From contig NC_080714.1 in the NCBI RefSeq assembly GCF_019097595.1, positions 23,224,759 to 23,288,758 on the forward strand: a DNA stretch of 64,000 bases, read 5' to 3'. Below, in pieces: positions 36,058 through 48,213 of the stretch; the first letter of the stretch is position 1; each line of letters starts with the position of its first letter. A program made the translations under genes and the position numbers. The notes below the pieces were generated by a model, which was not told the origin of the DNA, searched no databases, and saw only the letters and a list, made by a program, of their open reading frames with translations. The DNA comes from Hemibagrus wyckioides (taxonomy: Eukaryota > Chordata > Actinopteri > Siluriformes > Bagridae).

Positions 36058-36112
36058 CATTGTTAAAAGGGCTATACAAATAAATTGAATTTAATTGAAT
36101 TAAATTTAATAG
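36058..36112 (-). repeat. end fragment of the interspersed repeat
   Basis: CATTGTTAAAAGGGCTATAC AAATAAATTGAATTTAATTG matches the terminal part of 34075-34410 in reverse orientation. Confidence 0.5.
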
Positions 36113-36387
36113 ATACAGTAGCTTATATCTGACAAATTCAAATTTACAAACTTTGGGAGACTGTGTGTCACTTAAGTGAATTTAATCTCTTAAGCTAAGG
36201 AAATAAGATTCACGTTCAAAGATGGCTGACACCAAAATGTTAAAGCTTTTTTTGGTACAGCTCATATTTTATTGATTCATTGAGACACTATGTAATTGAC
36301 GGAGCTTGTTACATAGATATCTGTTACTTGTTAGCTAGACATAAGCATGAACTTTACAGTTGGCCTATACAGAAACAGCAGAAACAG

Positions 36388-36621
36388 CCTTTATTTGTCA
36401 CATATACATTACAGCACAGTGAAATTCTTTCTTCGCATATCCCATCCTTGGAGGTTGGGGTCAGAGCGCAGGGTCAGCCATGATACGGCGCCCCTGGAGC
36501 AGAGAGGGTTAAGGGCCTTGCTCAAGGGCCCAACAGTGGCAACTTGGCGGTGCTGGGGCTTGAACCCCTGATCTTCCGGTCAACGACCCAGAGCCTTAAC
36601 CACTTGAGCCACCACTGCCCT
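36388..36621 (-). mobile_element. tRNA-derived SINE (CTGTATCATGGCTGA family)
   Basis: Minus-strand copy: CCTTTATTTGTCACATATAC, CAGCACAGTGAAATTCTTTC, GGGTCAGCCATGATACGGCG, GGGGCTTGAACCCCTGATCT (B-box complement) and CCTTAACCACTTGAGCCACC. One of the best-preserved copies. Confidence 0.85.
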
Positions 36622-36809
36622 AAATACAAGCGTTCTGTTTTAATTGAGTATGTGAAGAAACTTTTGCCGAATCAATTCTTTACAATCTTGAGTGTAGTTT
36701 GATTTCTACTTAACATTTAAAATTTGACGAACACTGAAAGATGATCCTTAAGCCTAAACTTAAACTTCAAATATCTCCTTAAACTTTATCCTTAGGTATC
36801 CTTTTTCAT

Positions 36810-36875
36810 GACTGACAGCTCCGGGAAGGAGCGCTAAGAATTGCCCTAAACCAATTAGAGTGGCTACCTGCTGCT
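36810..36875 (+). repeat. duplicated noncoding segment D3, copy 2
   Basis: AAGGAGCGCTAAGAATTGCC and CAATTAGAGTGGCTACCTGCTG. Thirteen bases (AGCGCTAAGAATT with its flank) are identical to copy 1, and the rest aligns with small gaps. Confidence 0.6.
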
Positions 36876-37982
36876 GAAAAAAGAATTCCATATCAGATAT
36901 CACTTAGAGCAGATTGTAATCTACAGCACGCCTGTGCTAAAAGCCTACATCAGACGGAGCAACCGAGGAAACAATCCATCTAACAGCATTATCCACAGCC
37001 GGAAGCCAGACTGTCTGGTCTGGTTCAGTTTGGGATTCGTCTATTTGTGTGTGTGTGAGTGATTGAAAGGGAGAGATAGTAAGTGTATGATAGCAGTTCA
37101 GAAACTTTAGGGGTGAACAGGGAGCCCTAATCTTTATCTCCTAACATCACTAGTACATCTCAGCATGTTTGAGAAATGAAGTTGAGCATCGCTGTGTTCC
37201 TCACGCCACGGGCGTTCCAACAAGTTCCGGGTCCTGCTCCATTAATGCAGCTCTCAACACCGTGAGTCGTGTGTGCAGACAGAATCAGCAGGGTTTCCCA
37301 AGAGCCCCACAGGAACCCAGTACACACATCTAAACATCCCACATCAGCATGCGCTTGGCGTATTCATGCCGGCATGCTTACGTGGAGTACACACTGGCCG
37401 ATCGGCTCGGCGTCTCCTAATGGATCCTGCCATTAGTTTGGCTGTGTAATTAGGAGCAGCATGGGGTTGAATAGGCTGCTTGTTTACCTGAGCCTCTGCA
37501 GGGTAAATAGCACAGACGTGGCAGGGCAGACTGTGAATACAGGAAGAGAGCAAACACAATGACTGTGAAAATGCCTTGGGCGCTTTAATCCCTCTGAAGG
37601 ACTCCAGAGAAATGCATTCAGCTTTTGGAATGCAAAAAAAGCAAGACGTCTAGGGAAATCAAAGAGCAGCAGGCGTTATTCTGCTTAATAACTCAGAAAA
37701 GGTATTCTAAATTCGTACAGGAACAATGAAATGAAACCGTGGTCTCAAAGAGTAGACACAAATATGACAAAACAAACTGAAACAAATCTGTCTGCACTGT
37801 CATCGGTGCCAGCCGTGATGCAGGACTCGCTGTCCGAAAGCCATCTTACGTAACACGCAATTATCTATCCGGCTTTCTCTCTATCCTGATGGGTGCAACT
37901 GAGAGACAGCCATAAAGGCAGGATGTGCTGCAGACAGCAAGACAAAGCAGGCAGCAGAGGCGGGCAACCAGCTGTAGCCATG

Positions 37983-37983
<1 letters not shown>

Positions 37984-38016
<33 letters not shown>
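37984..38016 (+). repeat. (CA)n microsatellite
   Basis: About 16 CA units, then CTCTGTCTCTCTC. Confidence 0.95.
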
Positions 38017-38021
<5 letters not shown>

Positions 38022-38179
38022 CTCTCTCTTGGCCTATTAAATTCTTTAAAAAGTTCCATTCAAATGGTAATTATCGAAAATATTAAGTATTCAAATGTAT
38101 CTGAATATTAATGAGCTGATTCATTATCTTCTACAGCAACAGACAGATAATTTACTGTTGTGTTGCTTCACCATGCCAA

Positions 38180-38180
<1 letters not shown>

Positions 38181-38252
<72 letters not shown>
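38181..38252 (+). repeat. (ATCT)n microsatellite
   Basis: 18 perfect units, followed by mixed TTAT/CATT words. Confidence 0.97.
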
Positions 38253-38358
38253 CTTATTTTTTCTTTTATTTCTTTATTTACTTATTCATTCATTCATCAA
38301 TCCAGGTACTCTAATGTTCGGACATTCACCTGAGATATAGGCCTAACAATAAGCTCGC

Positions 38359-38478
<120 letters not shown>

Positions 38479-40150
38479 ATTTAAGCAAAATAAATGTATA
38501 ATCATTGCTGGAGAAGCTTTCTCTAAGGAGATTTTTATTAAGCATTGATGTAGATGTCAGTGACGGTGCTTTGTAAGAGTTAGAGGTGGATTTTTAATAA
38601 AGCGGTTCATTAAATGATCCCCCCCTACGCTCTTTCATTGTTTATTTATGCATCCCTTTAATAACTGCTCCTTTTAAATCCGACGTATAGAAAGTGCCTT
38701 TTTTGCTTATTTTTGCAGAGCTAATGCAGTTTGTTTCACAATACACAGCGGCAATGCATGTTAATAATAATCTGACCATCAAACACAGATAATACAGTAT
38801 TTACCCAGTCATCGTGGAAAAGGGACGGAAATGAAAGTTGTTCACTCCGGTGAATGAATAACATCATTGTGAGCCGAACGAATGAGTCACAGGAAGTGTG
38901 AAATTAAAGACTACAGCTCCGTTTCTTCATTTGAGCAGTTTGGCATTGATTGGCATGCGGCTGATGGTAGATAGTGTTTCAATGAGTTTTACTTGACAAG
39001 CGACGAAAACAGTGGAGAGGTTTAATGGAAAAGTAATAGAATGTGCAACAGCTTTTGCACAAAATTCTTCATTAAGACATAAATAAATCAGACACATTTG
39101 TGGTTTTTCACTACTGTAGAAATGATGTTTCTTTTCTACAGGTAAACTTTCCTGGTCTCTATAATCATCCACGCATTTGATATCGTGCATGAATGAGCTT
39201 GTTATATTAGCAGATCATTTATAGCTTCAACAAATAAATACATAAATAATTGCATTAGTATAACCGAGCGTTAGCTTATTTTGCTTCCAATCATCTCATA
39301 ATGATAAATATGTGTGTATTTATCAGTTTTCAAGATATTTGCATGCGTCCTTTTTTCATTAGATTTGTTGCGATTCGATTGTGAAGCAAGAAATAGACAA
39401 ACCCAGAGCCAAAAGGGCTCATAAGAAATATGACCACAATTACCACGATATCAGGCAACAATGCAATAAGCATACCATTATAAAATGATATAATACCACA
39501 ATGTAATCCAATGAAAGCCCACTTGCAGTGATTTACATCATTCTAACCGGGGGATACTTTTGCCTCCTCTTAGCCATTTTATCACACAAATTTAATTTCA
39601 ATCGCGTGATCCCTTTAAGGCTGTCAGTGAGCCAAATGATTTCTGGCCCTCAGGCTGCCCTCAGGGTTGTTGAGGCCAGCTGAGGCTGGGTTATAGCCTG
39701 AAAGCCGGCAGTCCCAGGGTCAGGACAGAGGAGACTCAGCGGACAAAGCTGCAGGCTCGACACGGCAGGGGGGATGTAATGTGAAGGCAGTAGAAAACCG
39801 TCTGTTTTTCCGGCTTTGTGCGTTTTATGACACCTGCATTATCCTGACGCACCACATCTGCAGGGATTAACCTTGCAGCTCACTGGTGTGAACCCAGGTG
39901 AGGTATTAGCCTCTGAGTCACATACACTGCCCTCAGGGTCACTAATCATCATGAACAAGGACGGAATCATTGGCACAAAAAAAATGAAGAAAAAAATAAA
40001 GACACACTGCTTTATTTGGTACAGGAGCGATTTTCTGTTTTGTAAAACCTTTTATATAAAAAAATAAGTCCAAAGAATATAAGAAAATAAGAAACGGTAT
40101 AAAGAAAAACACAAACTGCAATTTTTTTTAAAACAGTGGTTCTAGTTTAC

Positions 40151-40260
40151 CGTGACTCTCAGGGCCGCAGAGGAGGCCTCCTCGATGGTGGACGAAGCTT
40201 TGTCCATGGTAGTGGTGCCAGGCATGCTGCGTCGACGGCCCACCCGCTCAGAAGGCGACT
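40151..40260 (-). CDS. dab2ip: dab2ip coding exon 2
   Basis: Internal exon of 110 bp. On the minus strand a pyrimidine tract ending in TTTTCAG precedes it and a GTAAAC donor follows. The single base carried over from exon 1 completes the first codon (Glu), giving 37 codons and ending in phase 0. The peptide begins ESPSERVGRRRSMPG and ends SSAALRVT. From memory, mammalian DAB2IP has ESPQERPGSRRSLPG at the same place and ends in FRVT just before GFLSRR, so the exon boundary and reading frame agree with the family. The segment is serine- and arginine-rich and probably disordered; RRRSMP resembles a basophilic-kinase or 14-3-3 site, which is inference. It lies 11.1 kb downstream of exon 1 and 10.5 kb upstream of exon 3. 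Confidence 0.92.
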
Positions 40261-40689
40261 CTGAAAAGAGAGAAAAAAAGAGTTTCAATTAAAACCTTTT
40301 CTTTTTCAAATACGTATAATGACAGGGAACACTGCTCTATAGCATTAACTACGCTTTCAGCAAACATTTTACTATTATAGAGAGTGAAAAGAGCCTAATT
40401 ATAATTTCGAGCCTTCTTAAAAACTCTAAATGATAAAACATTAACATATTAAATATCTGCGCTGTCAGCAATCCTCACAGAACACTTACAATTACAACCT
40501 GCTTCCAGCATCTGTTTCCTACTGAACCAAAAGGACATATGCTAAAGCACCATATAAACTGATTTATTACCTTTTTCCGTATGGGAAGAAAATAAATAAA
40601 TACAAATAAGACAATCCTGTCACCTGTATGAAAATAATGAAACCCCAAATGTGAACCATTAACAGCCCTGATTAACCAAAACAGCTCAT

Positions 40690-40850
40690 ACTACCCTAAG
40701 ATGGTCTTCTAGTCTGAGCCAGTCTGACCAGTTAGAACCAGTCTAACCAGTTACAACCTGTAAATGCCCAAAACCTCTATAAAAACAAACAAAATCAGCT
40801 TGACGAACTGAGTCGGGTGACCAGTTATAACCAGTTACAAAAATTTGGAA
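40690..40850 (+). repeat. short tandem CCAGTTA(C/G)AACC-type repeat
   Basis: CCAGTCTGACCAGTTAGAACC, CAGTCTAACCAGTTACAACC and CCAGTTATAACCAGTTACAA recur, the degenerate 'accagtt' type of repeat seen in fish genomes. Confidence 0.55.
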
Positions 40851-40974
40851 TGACTCACAGAAGTCTTTAGAATTTCCTCTGGATTGACTCAAACGGAAAT
40901 TAATATTATTATTATTATTAATATTTTTTCCCTTGCTTCCTTGCTTATGGGAGGAGTAATATGAATAACCCAAT

Positions 40975-40975
40975 C

Positions 40976-41035
<60 letters not shown>

Positions 41036-41046
41036 CAGATAGATAG
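40975..41046 (+). repeat. (AGAT)n microsatellite
   Basis: About 18 GATA/AGAT units with one CAGA variant. Confidence 0.97.
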
Positions 41047-41789
41047 CCACCAGCGCCCTCTTAGTTAGCAATCAATGCTAGGTTTAATTAGAGAGTGATT
41101 TTTCTTAGTACTTCTTCTAATTTACCAACACATCTGAGGTTTTACATGCACTATCTAAGTAAATAATTAGTTGTTTAACATTAGTAGCAAATAACATTAC
41201 TTTTTATTTGCTAGTTTGTGCTATGAAGATGCAAATATTTTATCACCACTTTAAGGGCAAGTGTATCATTTTTACCTTTCTATTGTATGAATTTTAGTTC
41301 AACTTTAGAAAGATTTGTAGCATACTAATAATTTCCTTCAAACAAAATCCATTTTAGACAAAACTAACAATCCTTGTGTTCATTTTCCAAAAGCTAAAAT
41401 ATTCAGTCGTGTGGAGAAACTTACTGTATGGAAAAAAAAAAAAAATTGATATTGCCGATGTCTTTGTGTAACGTCACTTTTCCATTGTTTGAGCACAAAA
41501 CCTAAAACCCATCATTAGCAAGCAAATAGAATTAGAAACCTTTAGAGACCATTCACAAGTAAATGGCAGTAAATACAAAAAAATAGCTGACAAAATAGAA
41601 TAAAAGCGTATTACGAATCAATGGAAAGTTGTCTGAAATGCTCCCGATCTGTCTAGTTGACAGGCGTCACATTGTCTCTATTTACATACAGCAGGAAGCT
41701 TTATTATTTTTCCTTCAATAAAAAGTAACAGCAAAAAAAAAAAGAAATCAATAGTACTGTACTTCAGAGCATGCAAGGATGTTAATGTG

Positions 41790-42000
41790 ATCCATTTGGC
41801 CAGTGGTTTCTCTACAAGTCACAAATTCAGGTTCCACTACTTCCAAGATGCCACCATTGGGTCTTTGAACAAGCCCCAGGACCATCTGTGCTCCAGGAGC
41901 ATCATCCATCATGGCTGCCCATGTGCTGTGACCCTATCATGCTAACAAGCTAGAATAAACAGAGAAATTCATTTCAACAGACTTGCGTATAAGATGAGAT
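41790..42000 (+). mobile_element. diverged copy of the same SINE family
   Basis: Recognised by CACAAATTCAGGTTCCACTA, GAACAAGCCCCAGGACCATC, CATCCATCATGGCTGCCCAT and GAGAAATTCATTTCAACAGA in the family's order. The head is badly eroded. Confidence 0.5.
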
Positions 42001-43273
42001 AATAAATGCCATTTTTCTTTCCTACTTTTCTTATGCTCAACTCCATAAGTCCAAGTTGCCTAGCAACAGTGTTCTCATCACATTAACCACTTGAACTGTA
42101 AAATCCAGAAAATTGTTAGATGTGTTAATCTGAGTGCTTTGCTCATCATAGCCACTCGGTCTCGGCAGGTCAGAACTCCAAATCCTCCTGGTTATTACAC
42201 AACTGTTACACAACAGGACAGGCTACGCACAACCATGTTATTTTTATCTCATGTCCGGCCATTCCGTTCCAGTCTTTGACTCTATACATGGAGATGGAGG
42301 GAAGAGGCAGAAAGATAGAGGGGACAATTACTTAAACAGAAAAAAAAACCCGAAAGAGAATGTGCGCAGCCATCCTGAAAGAAAGAATCTAGGAGATTCG
42401 TCCTTTCATATCTTTTCTGCAGATATTCAAAGGTGCCAGGGTTCGCTCTGCCCTGCTGCCTTTCTCACTGCGGAAGATAAGACGCTAACAAGATCAGGGA
42501 CTTCAGTTTGCTGGGTTTCGCTCTCTACTTCTCTTGCTGGGAGGATTATATGAATACCAAGGCTCTGGAACAGAAGAGTTGAATCACTATGTGGAAAGGA
42601 CGTTAACCGAACCTGCCACTCAACAAGCTTTGTCAGGACATGTTTTGGGTTTCAGATTTTTGGAGGTTTGGAACACTGACAGGTAGTTTAGGTGGAAATT
42701 TGTTCAAACTGAGTTGTAAACATGCCTGATTTGTATGGTTTCTTTCCCCCAGAACTATTATTTAAAGAACCTTTATTCCACAGTCCTGCTGAAATCTGGT
42801 CAGAATGTGCTGATTCATTTTCAACAACAGCTGCAAGGCAAACCACAGGTTTGGATTCATTCACTTGTCGGATAACGTTATTGTTTCCATAGTAACAGTT
42901 AACGCAACGGCTCGTATAGTGGATACTCCACGTACACTAATTACAAAAAAAGGTGTCTAATTGTTAACATGGTGACATCACATCTTACTAACCTCAAGAG
43001 TGATGTGATGGTGAAGGAACAACCATTTATTCCTTTTATTACAGAAGTGATCGTTTGTTTTATGGGCATTCTGCAAGAATTAATGTAGCTATACATGGAT
43101 AAAAAGAAGCAACATGTTTCTTTTTAATAAATAACAATGGTCAGGACATCTTTCCGTGATCAACCAGATCAATGGTACGTGAAGTACTGAGGTCCCAGTC
43201 GTGGAAGCCAAAATAATATACAACTATTCAAAAATATAACTTGACAGTGCAATGTAAACAGTAACAGTACAAT

Positions 43274-43497
43274 GAGTGCAAGTGGTTAAGGCTCTGGGTC
43301 ATTGATCTGAGGACCAGGGTTCAAGCCCCAGCACCACTGTTAGGCAACTGAGCAAGGCCCTTAACCATCTCTGCTCCAGGGGCGCTGTATCATAGCTGCC
43401 CCTGTGCTCTGACCCCAACTTTCTGAGCTGGGATATACGAAGAAAAGAATTCCACTGTGCTGTAATGTATATGTGGCGATAATAAAGGCTTCAGTTC
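43274..43497 (+). mobile_element. tRNA-derived SINE (CTGTATCATGGCTGA family)
   Basis: GTGCAAGTGGTTAAGGCTCT head, GGGTTCAAGCCCCAGC B box, GGGGCGCTGTATCATAGCTG body, and GAATTCCACTGTGCTGTAAT to AATAAAGGCTTC 3' end. Confidence 0.85.
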
Positions 43498-44089
43498 TAG
43501 TAAAGTGTACACTTCTATGTTATTGCACATGAGGGGTCTGTATGGTGGCAGTTATTGAGTTATTGCACATTGAGTTATTTCACATATTATTATCAGGCTT
43601 TTTTTTTTTTTTTTTTTTAATCATTATTATTATTAATTATGAGTGTCGGTGAAAATCCTGCCTACATTATATTCCTAGTAAAGTATTACAGCTTGACTTT
43701 TTCTGGCTCTCGAACTCACTTCCAGCTTTCACTGACACCTCCTACCAGTCATTAATATTCATAAAACAGACGCCGAGTGTTAGTTAATATTCATTAGCCT
43801 GCTAATAACTTTCACGACACGACGAGAAGCATTTTGTTTGTCGATACAAGCAGACGTCAAATCACCAAAAATCAACTACAGAGACTTTTATGTTTAGTAA
43901 TAACACGTATATCATCAACTCTGACTTTTAATATGGTATTAGCCGACTATTTAGAACAATTGTATGCAGTTTGGGACGCAGCCTATTGTGCTGTATGCCG
44001 ATTGCACCCACAAGCCAATCACGGTAATGTATTGAAGTCGGATTTTATTCTATTAAAATGGGATGGCTTAGAGGCCTAATTGGGTAGCA

Positions 44090-44215
44090 CTGCTGCCTTC
44101 CTGCTTGATCCTGAGCTGAGTTTTGTACATTCTTCCTGTGTGTCTGTGGGTCTCAGGGTTTTCTTTGCATTCTCTGGTTTCCTCCCACCTTCAAAGAACA
44201 TTCAGGTAGGTGGAT
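44090..44215 (+). mobile_element. eroded copy of the same teleost repeat
   Basis: GGGTAGCACTGCTGCCTTCC, TTTTGTACATTCTTCCTGTG TGTCTGTGGGT and TCTGGTTTCCTCCCACCTTC AAAGAACATTCAGGTAGG follow the family's layout. Directly followed by a SINE head fragment. Confidence 0.45.
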
Positions 44216-44216
44216 C

Positions 44217-44275
44217 AGCTACAGCTCAAGTGGTTACGACCCTGGGTTGTTGATCGGAAGATTAGGGTTCAACGA
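44217..44275 (+). mobile_element. SINE head fragment
   Basis: AGCTACAGCTCAAGTGGTTA CGACCCTGGGTTGTTGATC, then AAGATTAGGGTTCAA: the first about 60 bp of the CTGTATCATGGCTGA SINE family, cut off after the B box. Confidence 0.6.
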
Positions 44276-45377
44276 ACGAATGAATATATTGCATCATAAG
44301 GTGACATGATCATCAGAACAACACATGCACTTTTGCTTTGATGGTCAATTCTGATGGTCAGTTGTTTTTGATTGTTTGACTCTGAAGGCAATATAAAAAC
44401 CTTTGTCAACATTGAAGAGGGTACAGATTTCAGCAACTTTACAATATCTAGAAAACAGCCATTACTCTCATTATAAAGCTGTAGATTATTATAAAAGTGA
44501 CACGCTCCGTCATGGTCCTCAGTGTGAATGTGTGTTTCTTCCAGCATTCCCACCGTCATTCCTCTCACTACATGAACAGATTGGAATGCATGGGAGGAAG
44601 ATGCCAAACAACAACTCTTGTTTATCATCTTAATTAGCCCGGCTGCTATCGTAACATCTTAATCCATATGCTCAGTGTGGTGTCATGACCAGTGCGGCGC
44701 CCTGTGGGCCCGAATGCAATCAAATGATAACAAAACACTCCTTTGCACAAATATGACATTACATAACAAGCAAGGAACACACTCCAACCTTTCAATGCTA
44801 ACACGTAGCGACACTGCGAACAGAAAAACTAAGTGCTTTAATTCAATTTCAGAATGCTCAACGTGCGGAAAAGGAGTCCAGCATGTAAACACCGTGTCCG
44901 AGATTTCACAGGAACCTCACAGCGCTGCAGATGCTTACTACAAGCGTCCATGTGATTAGCGTGACACCGATATTAGCATGCGCGGCTGTAATTGGTTCCA
45001 CCATTCTTTTGTCATTAAGCCTCTCGCTCGAGACAGATAAAGTTCTGTGCAAATGTGAATCGTTAAAGGGCAATTAGAAGCTGCATAAGGCCATCGAGCA
45101 CTTGCAAGCTTCCTCGTGTAATGAGCAGCGACACCAGAGCCTCAGTGCTTTGCAAGTGAGGTAAAGTGATTCTTCTCAGCTTCTCTTCACACCAGTCTCC
45201 ACTCCTGATCAGACACACGCTAACAACCCAAGCAAAGTTGAATCTGTGGTTAGAACAGACGGGTTTTTTTTTGGCTAAAAGACCAAAAGTCTCTACCTGA
45301 GGGACACTTATTAATAAATTCATATTCGATTTGAACCAAATCCAAAAAGAATTGGGTTTGTTTTAACCTAAAGATTA

Positions 45378-45541
45378 GGCTTTAGGTGGAAATCTTAAAA
45401 TCACATCTGGTATCACATCTGCTGTTCAAATTCAAATAAGCTGATGTTTTTAGCAAATGAATTTTATTAGCATTTGATCCCATCACTGCAATCTGAAAAA
45501 CTGAACTATCCCTGAAGTTAAAAATGTGACTATTAAATGTT
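45378..45541 (+). repeat. duplicated noncoding segment D2, copy 1
   Basis: CACATCTGGT, ATTCAAATAAGCTGATGTTTTT, GAATTTTATTAGCATTTGATC CCATCACTGCAA and GAAGTTAAAAATG occur in this order and again at 48027-48213. No transposon ends or open frame seen. Confidence 0.78.
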
Positions 45542-46463
45542 ATCCATCTGCTATTTTAAGCTAATTCATCTGCACACACAATGTCTCAGATTAAGCTTCT
45601 GTCTTGTCTCCAAGAAAAGCTTTTCTATCCATAATAACCAGCAAATGACTTTTTCTTGCTAGCAAGAAATCACCTTTGCCTTCTACTTTTTGTATCTTTT
45701 CGTTTCCAGGTAGAGACGAAACATTCGGCCTCGCCGAACATTTCTCAGTACAACACAACGCAATCACAGCGTGAGAGAACACAGGACGGAATAATACCGC
45801 ATGCACGTTAATCAAGCCAGGCTCAGGCAACCTCACGAGCCATCCATCAGAGAACAGCAGCACAAACGCCTGCTGCTAGAACCCCATTAATCTCCTCTGA
45901 TCAAGACACATGACCCAGGAGAAGCGGGAGAGAGACGTATAGAGGAAGTGTGCAGAGGACACGCTGGATCTGAGCGAGGGCCACGTCATTCAGAGAAAAT
46001 TGCAGTGGGAAAATGTCACATTTGGCTGGTCAACAAGGCCAAACTCACACTTGGCTCATTTGTATTTAATCTAAATGCACATGGCCTCTTCAAAGTCCAC
46101 CGACTTTCTTCGGCTTAGTATGATTTTATGTGTAAAGCAGATGCTCCATTTATAGGAGAAAGTCTAATAACAAAATGCTGCGAAATTTTTACAAACAGCT
46201 GGATATGAAAAGATCCGTGGTATCCAGAGATCTGACGTTTCACACGTTTCAGGACTGAGCTAAAGACATGATAATAATAGCCGTGTTTATCTGTTTGGAG
46301 GTGACGTGACGGATCTGCTAGCCATGTTCTCCAGCATCAAGACGTCAGACTCTCCAGCAAACTGGAGACAGATGTGATGCAAAGCTCCTCAGCATCACTA
46401 ACGCTCAAAACGCAGCAATTATGAAGCCTAAGTCAAATGCAGGGACAGCAGAAAGGAAAGAGA

Positions 46464-46491
46464 AGAACAGAACAGAACAGAACAGAACAGA
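46464..46491 (+). repeat. (GAACA)n microsatellite
   Basis: Five to six GAACA units. Confidence 0.9.
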
Positions 46492-48026
46492 TGGATGCTG
46501 TAGTGATGTGAGTACAGCTCAGTGAGAGCAGCACATTGTTTTGAAGGATGAAGCTTAAGTAGGAGTAACGGCACATTGTGGACAGGCACAGCTGCTGCAG
46601 CGTACGGCAGATACAGAAGGCAAATATACTCATCTGGAGGGAGTCATTGCGGCAAACATGGCGAGAAAAGAGGCTATCGCTTTCTTCTACTGGTAGAAGA
46701 AATATAGGATTTTGTTTTTCCAAATATTTCATAGCTAAGATCTAATATTTATAAAACAAAAAAAAACTAAGATGTTCATACTTACTATGTTGACATGTTG
46801 CTATAGTGGGCAGTCCTATTACTAGTGGCCATAGTAATAGCAGTTATGAGTGGGTGGTGCTACTAATGTTCTACTTTACAACCAATCAGTGTTCTTGAAA
46901 CATTTTAGAGAGAGATTTGGGCTTTGTGTATAAAATTTAACAATGTATATATCTGCATCACATAATAATATAATAGTGTGTGCTACTTTCATTGGTAGCC
47001 TCTGCACCAAGTCTCTGTACTTTTCTCAACCTCGTCACGTCACTGAACACGCCCACCTGGAGACGCCAACGGTTGCTGTCCGGTCTCTCCTGATATAGTA
47101 GGTGACTGGATTTAGGGACAAGCTTTAGGTTTTTGGAAAGGAGTGAATATATACAGGGATGTCAAAGCTGCTGTTATAAATAAAAAAAAACCTGACCAAT
47201 CAGCATTGAGAATACAGCAGCACTGTGGAAGAGCAGGTGATGATAACAGGTACGCAATAACGGCGGCAATAATAGCTCCGTTCTGTGAATTGGAAAGCCC
47301 TTTAGCAGCGTCTGGTTAAAGTTACAAGAACTTTATATGGTAGAGTATCATTAGGCAAGCAATTTTACAAACAAACAAGCGTAGTGAGAGTAAGCTCCCT
47401 GCAGCTGGAATTAGGAATACAGCAGAGAGAGCAGATGGGGAACGCAGCATTGAAAAGTCAATTACTCCTGCTGGATCTGTCCTCTTTTTCTCACTCCATC
47501 ACATGCAGCACAAATCACACACAGCACCGCTTCTACTTAATATCGGAGAATTTCTGTCTCTCTCTCTCTCTCCCTCTCTCTTGCTAGGCTTTATGCATCA
47601 TTCTACTAGCGTATACACATCTCTGAACTTCTTCATCAGGTCAAATAATCCAGATGAATTTTTTAAACAAGCGTCTTGACTCTGAACTTCCAGCGTGAGT
47701 CTGCTGTGAAGCGCTGAAATGGAGGTTCTTTTGGCACGTTTCGTAAATTTCTCCTCACGTTTGTAATTCAAAGGAGTGAACTGTAATAAATCTTTGAGAC
47801 GTACGGACAATGAGGTCTGCGCTATTAGCGTGAGAGAGCGGAGTCGATTGAAACAGAGGAGAAATTGCACTAAAGTGGCTTTCAACGCATTATTTATTCG
47901 CATTCGGGGAAAAAATGCAGGGGTAATTTTATAACATTAGTTCAGATTTTGGCAAGAGTATGTGACAAGTGATGTTTCTTTCTTTCTTTTTTTTCCCCCC
48001 AGAATAAAGCCAATCTTCTTTTCTAT

Positions 48027-48213
48027 AAGCTTTAGGTTAAGGATCAACTTTTCAGGGCTAAAGTCACATCTGGTGTTTTTCCCTATTCAAATGAGCTGAT
48101 GTTTTTTGGCAGGGGAATTTTATTAGCATTTGATCACATCACTGCAAAATTTCAAAAAAAAAAAAAAAAAAAAAGCATGCCTAAAGTTAAAAAATGGGAT
48201 CGTTATTTGTTAC
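48027..48213 (+). repeat. duplicated noncoding segment D2, copy 2
   Basis: CACATCTGGT, ATTCAAATGAGCTGATGTTTTTT, GAATTTTATTAGCATTTGATC ACATCACTGCAA, then a 21-base A run, then AAAGTTAAAAAATG. Direct repeat of 45378-45541, 2.65 kb away; the A run is unique to this copy. Confidence 0.78.

Noticed and set aside
42091..42553. Overlapping short frames around 42.1-42.55 kb as a small gene
   Set aside because: No recognisable domain, no consistent splice sites, and composition like the surrounding intron.
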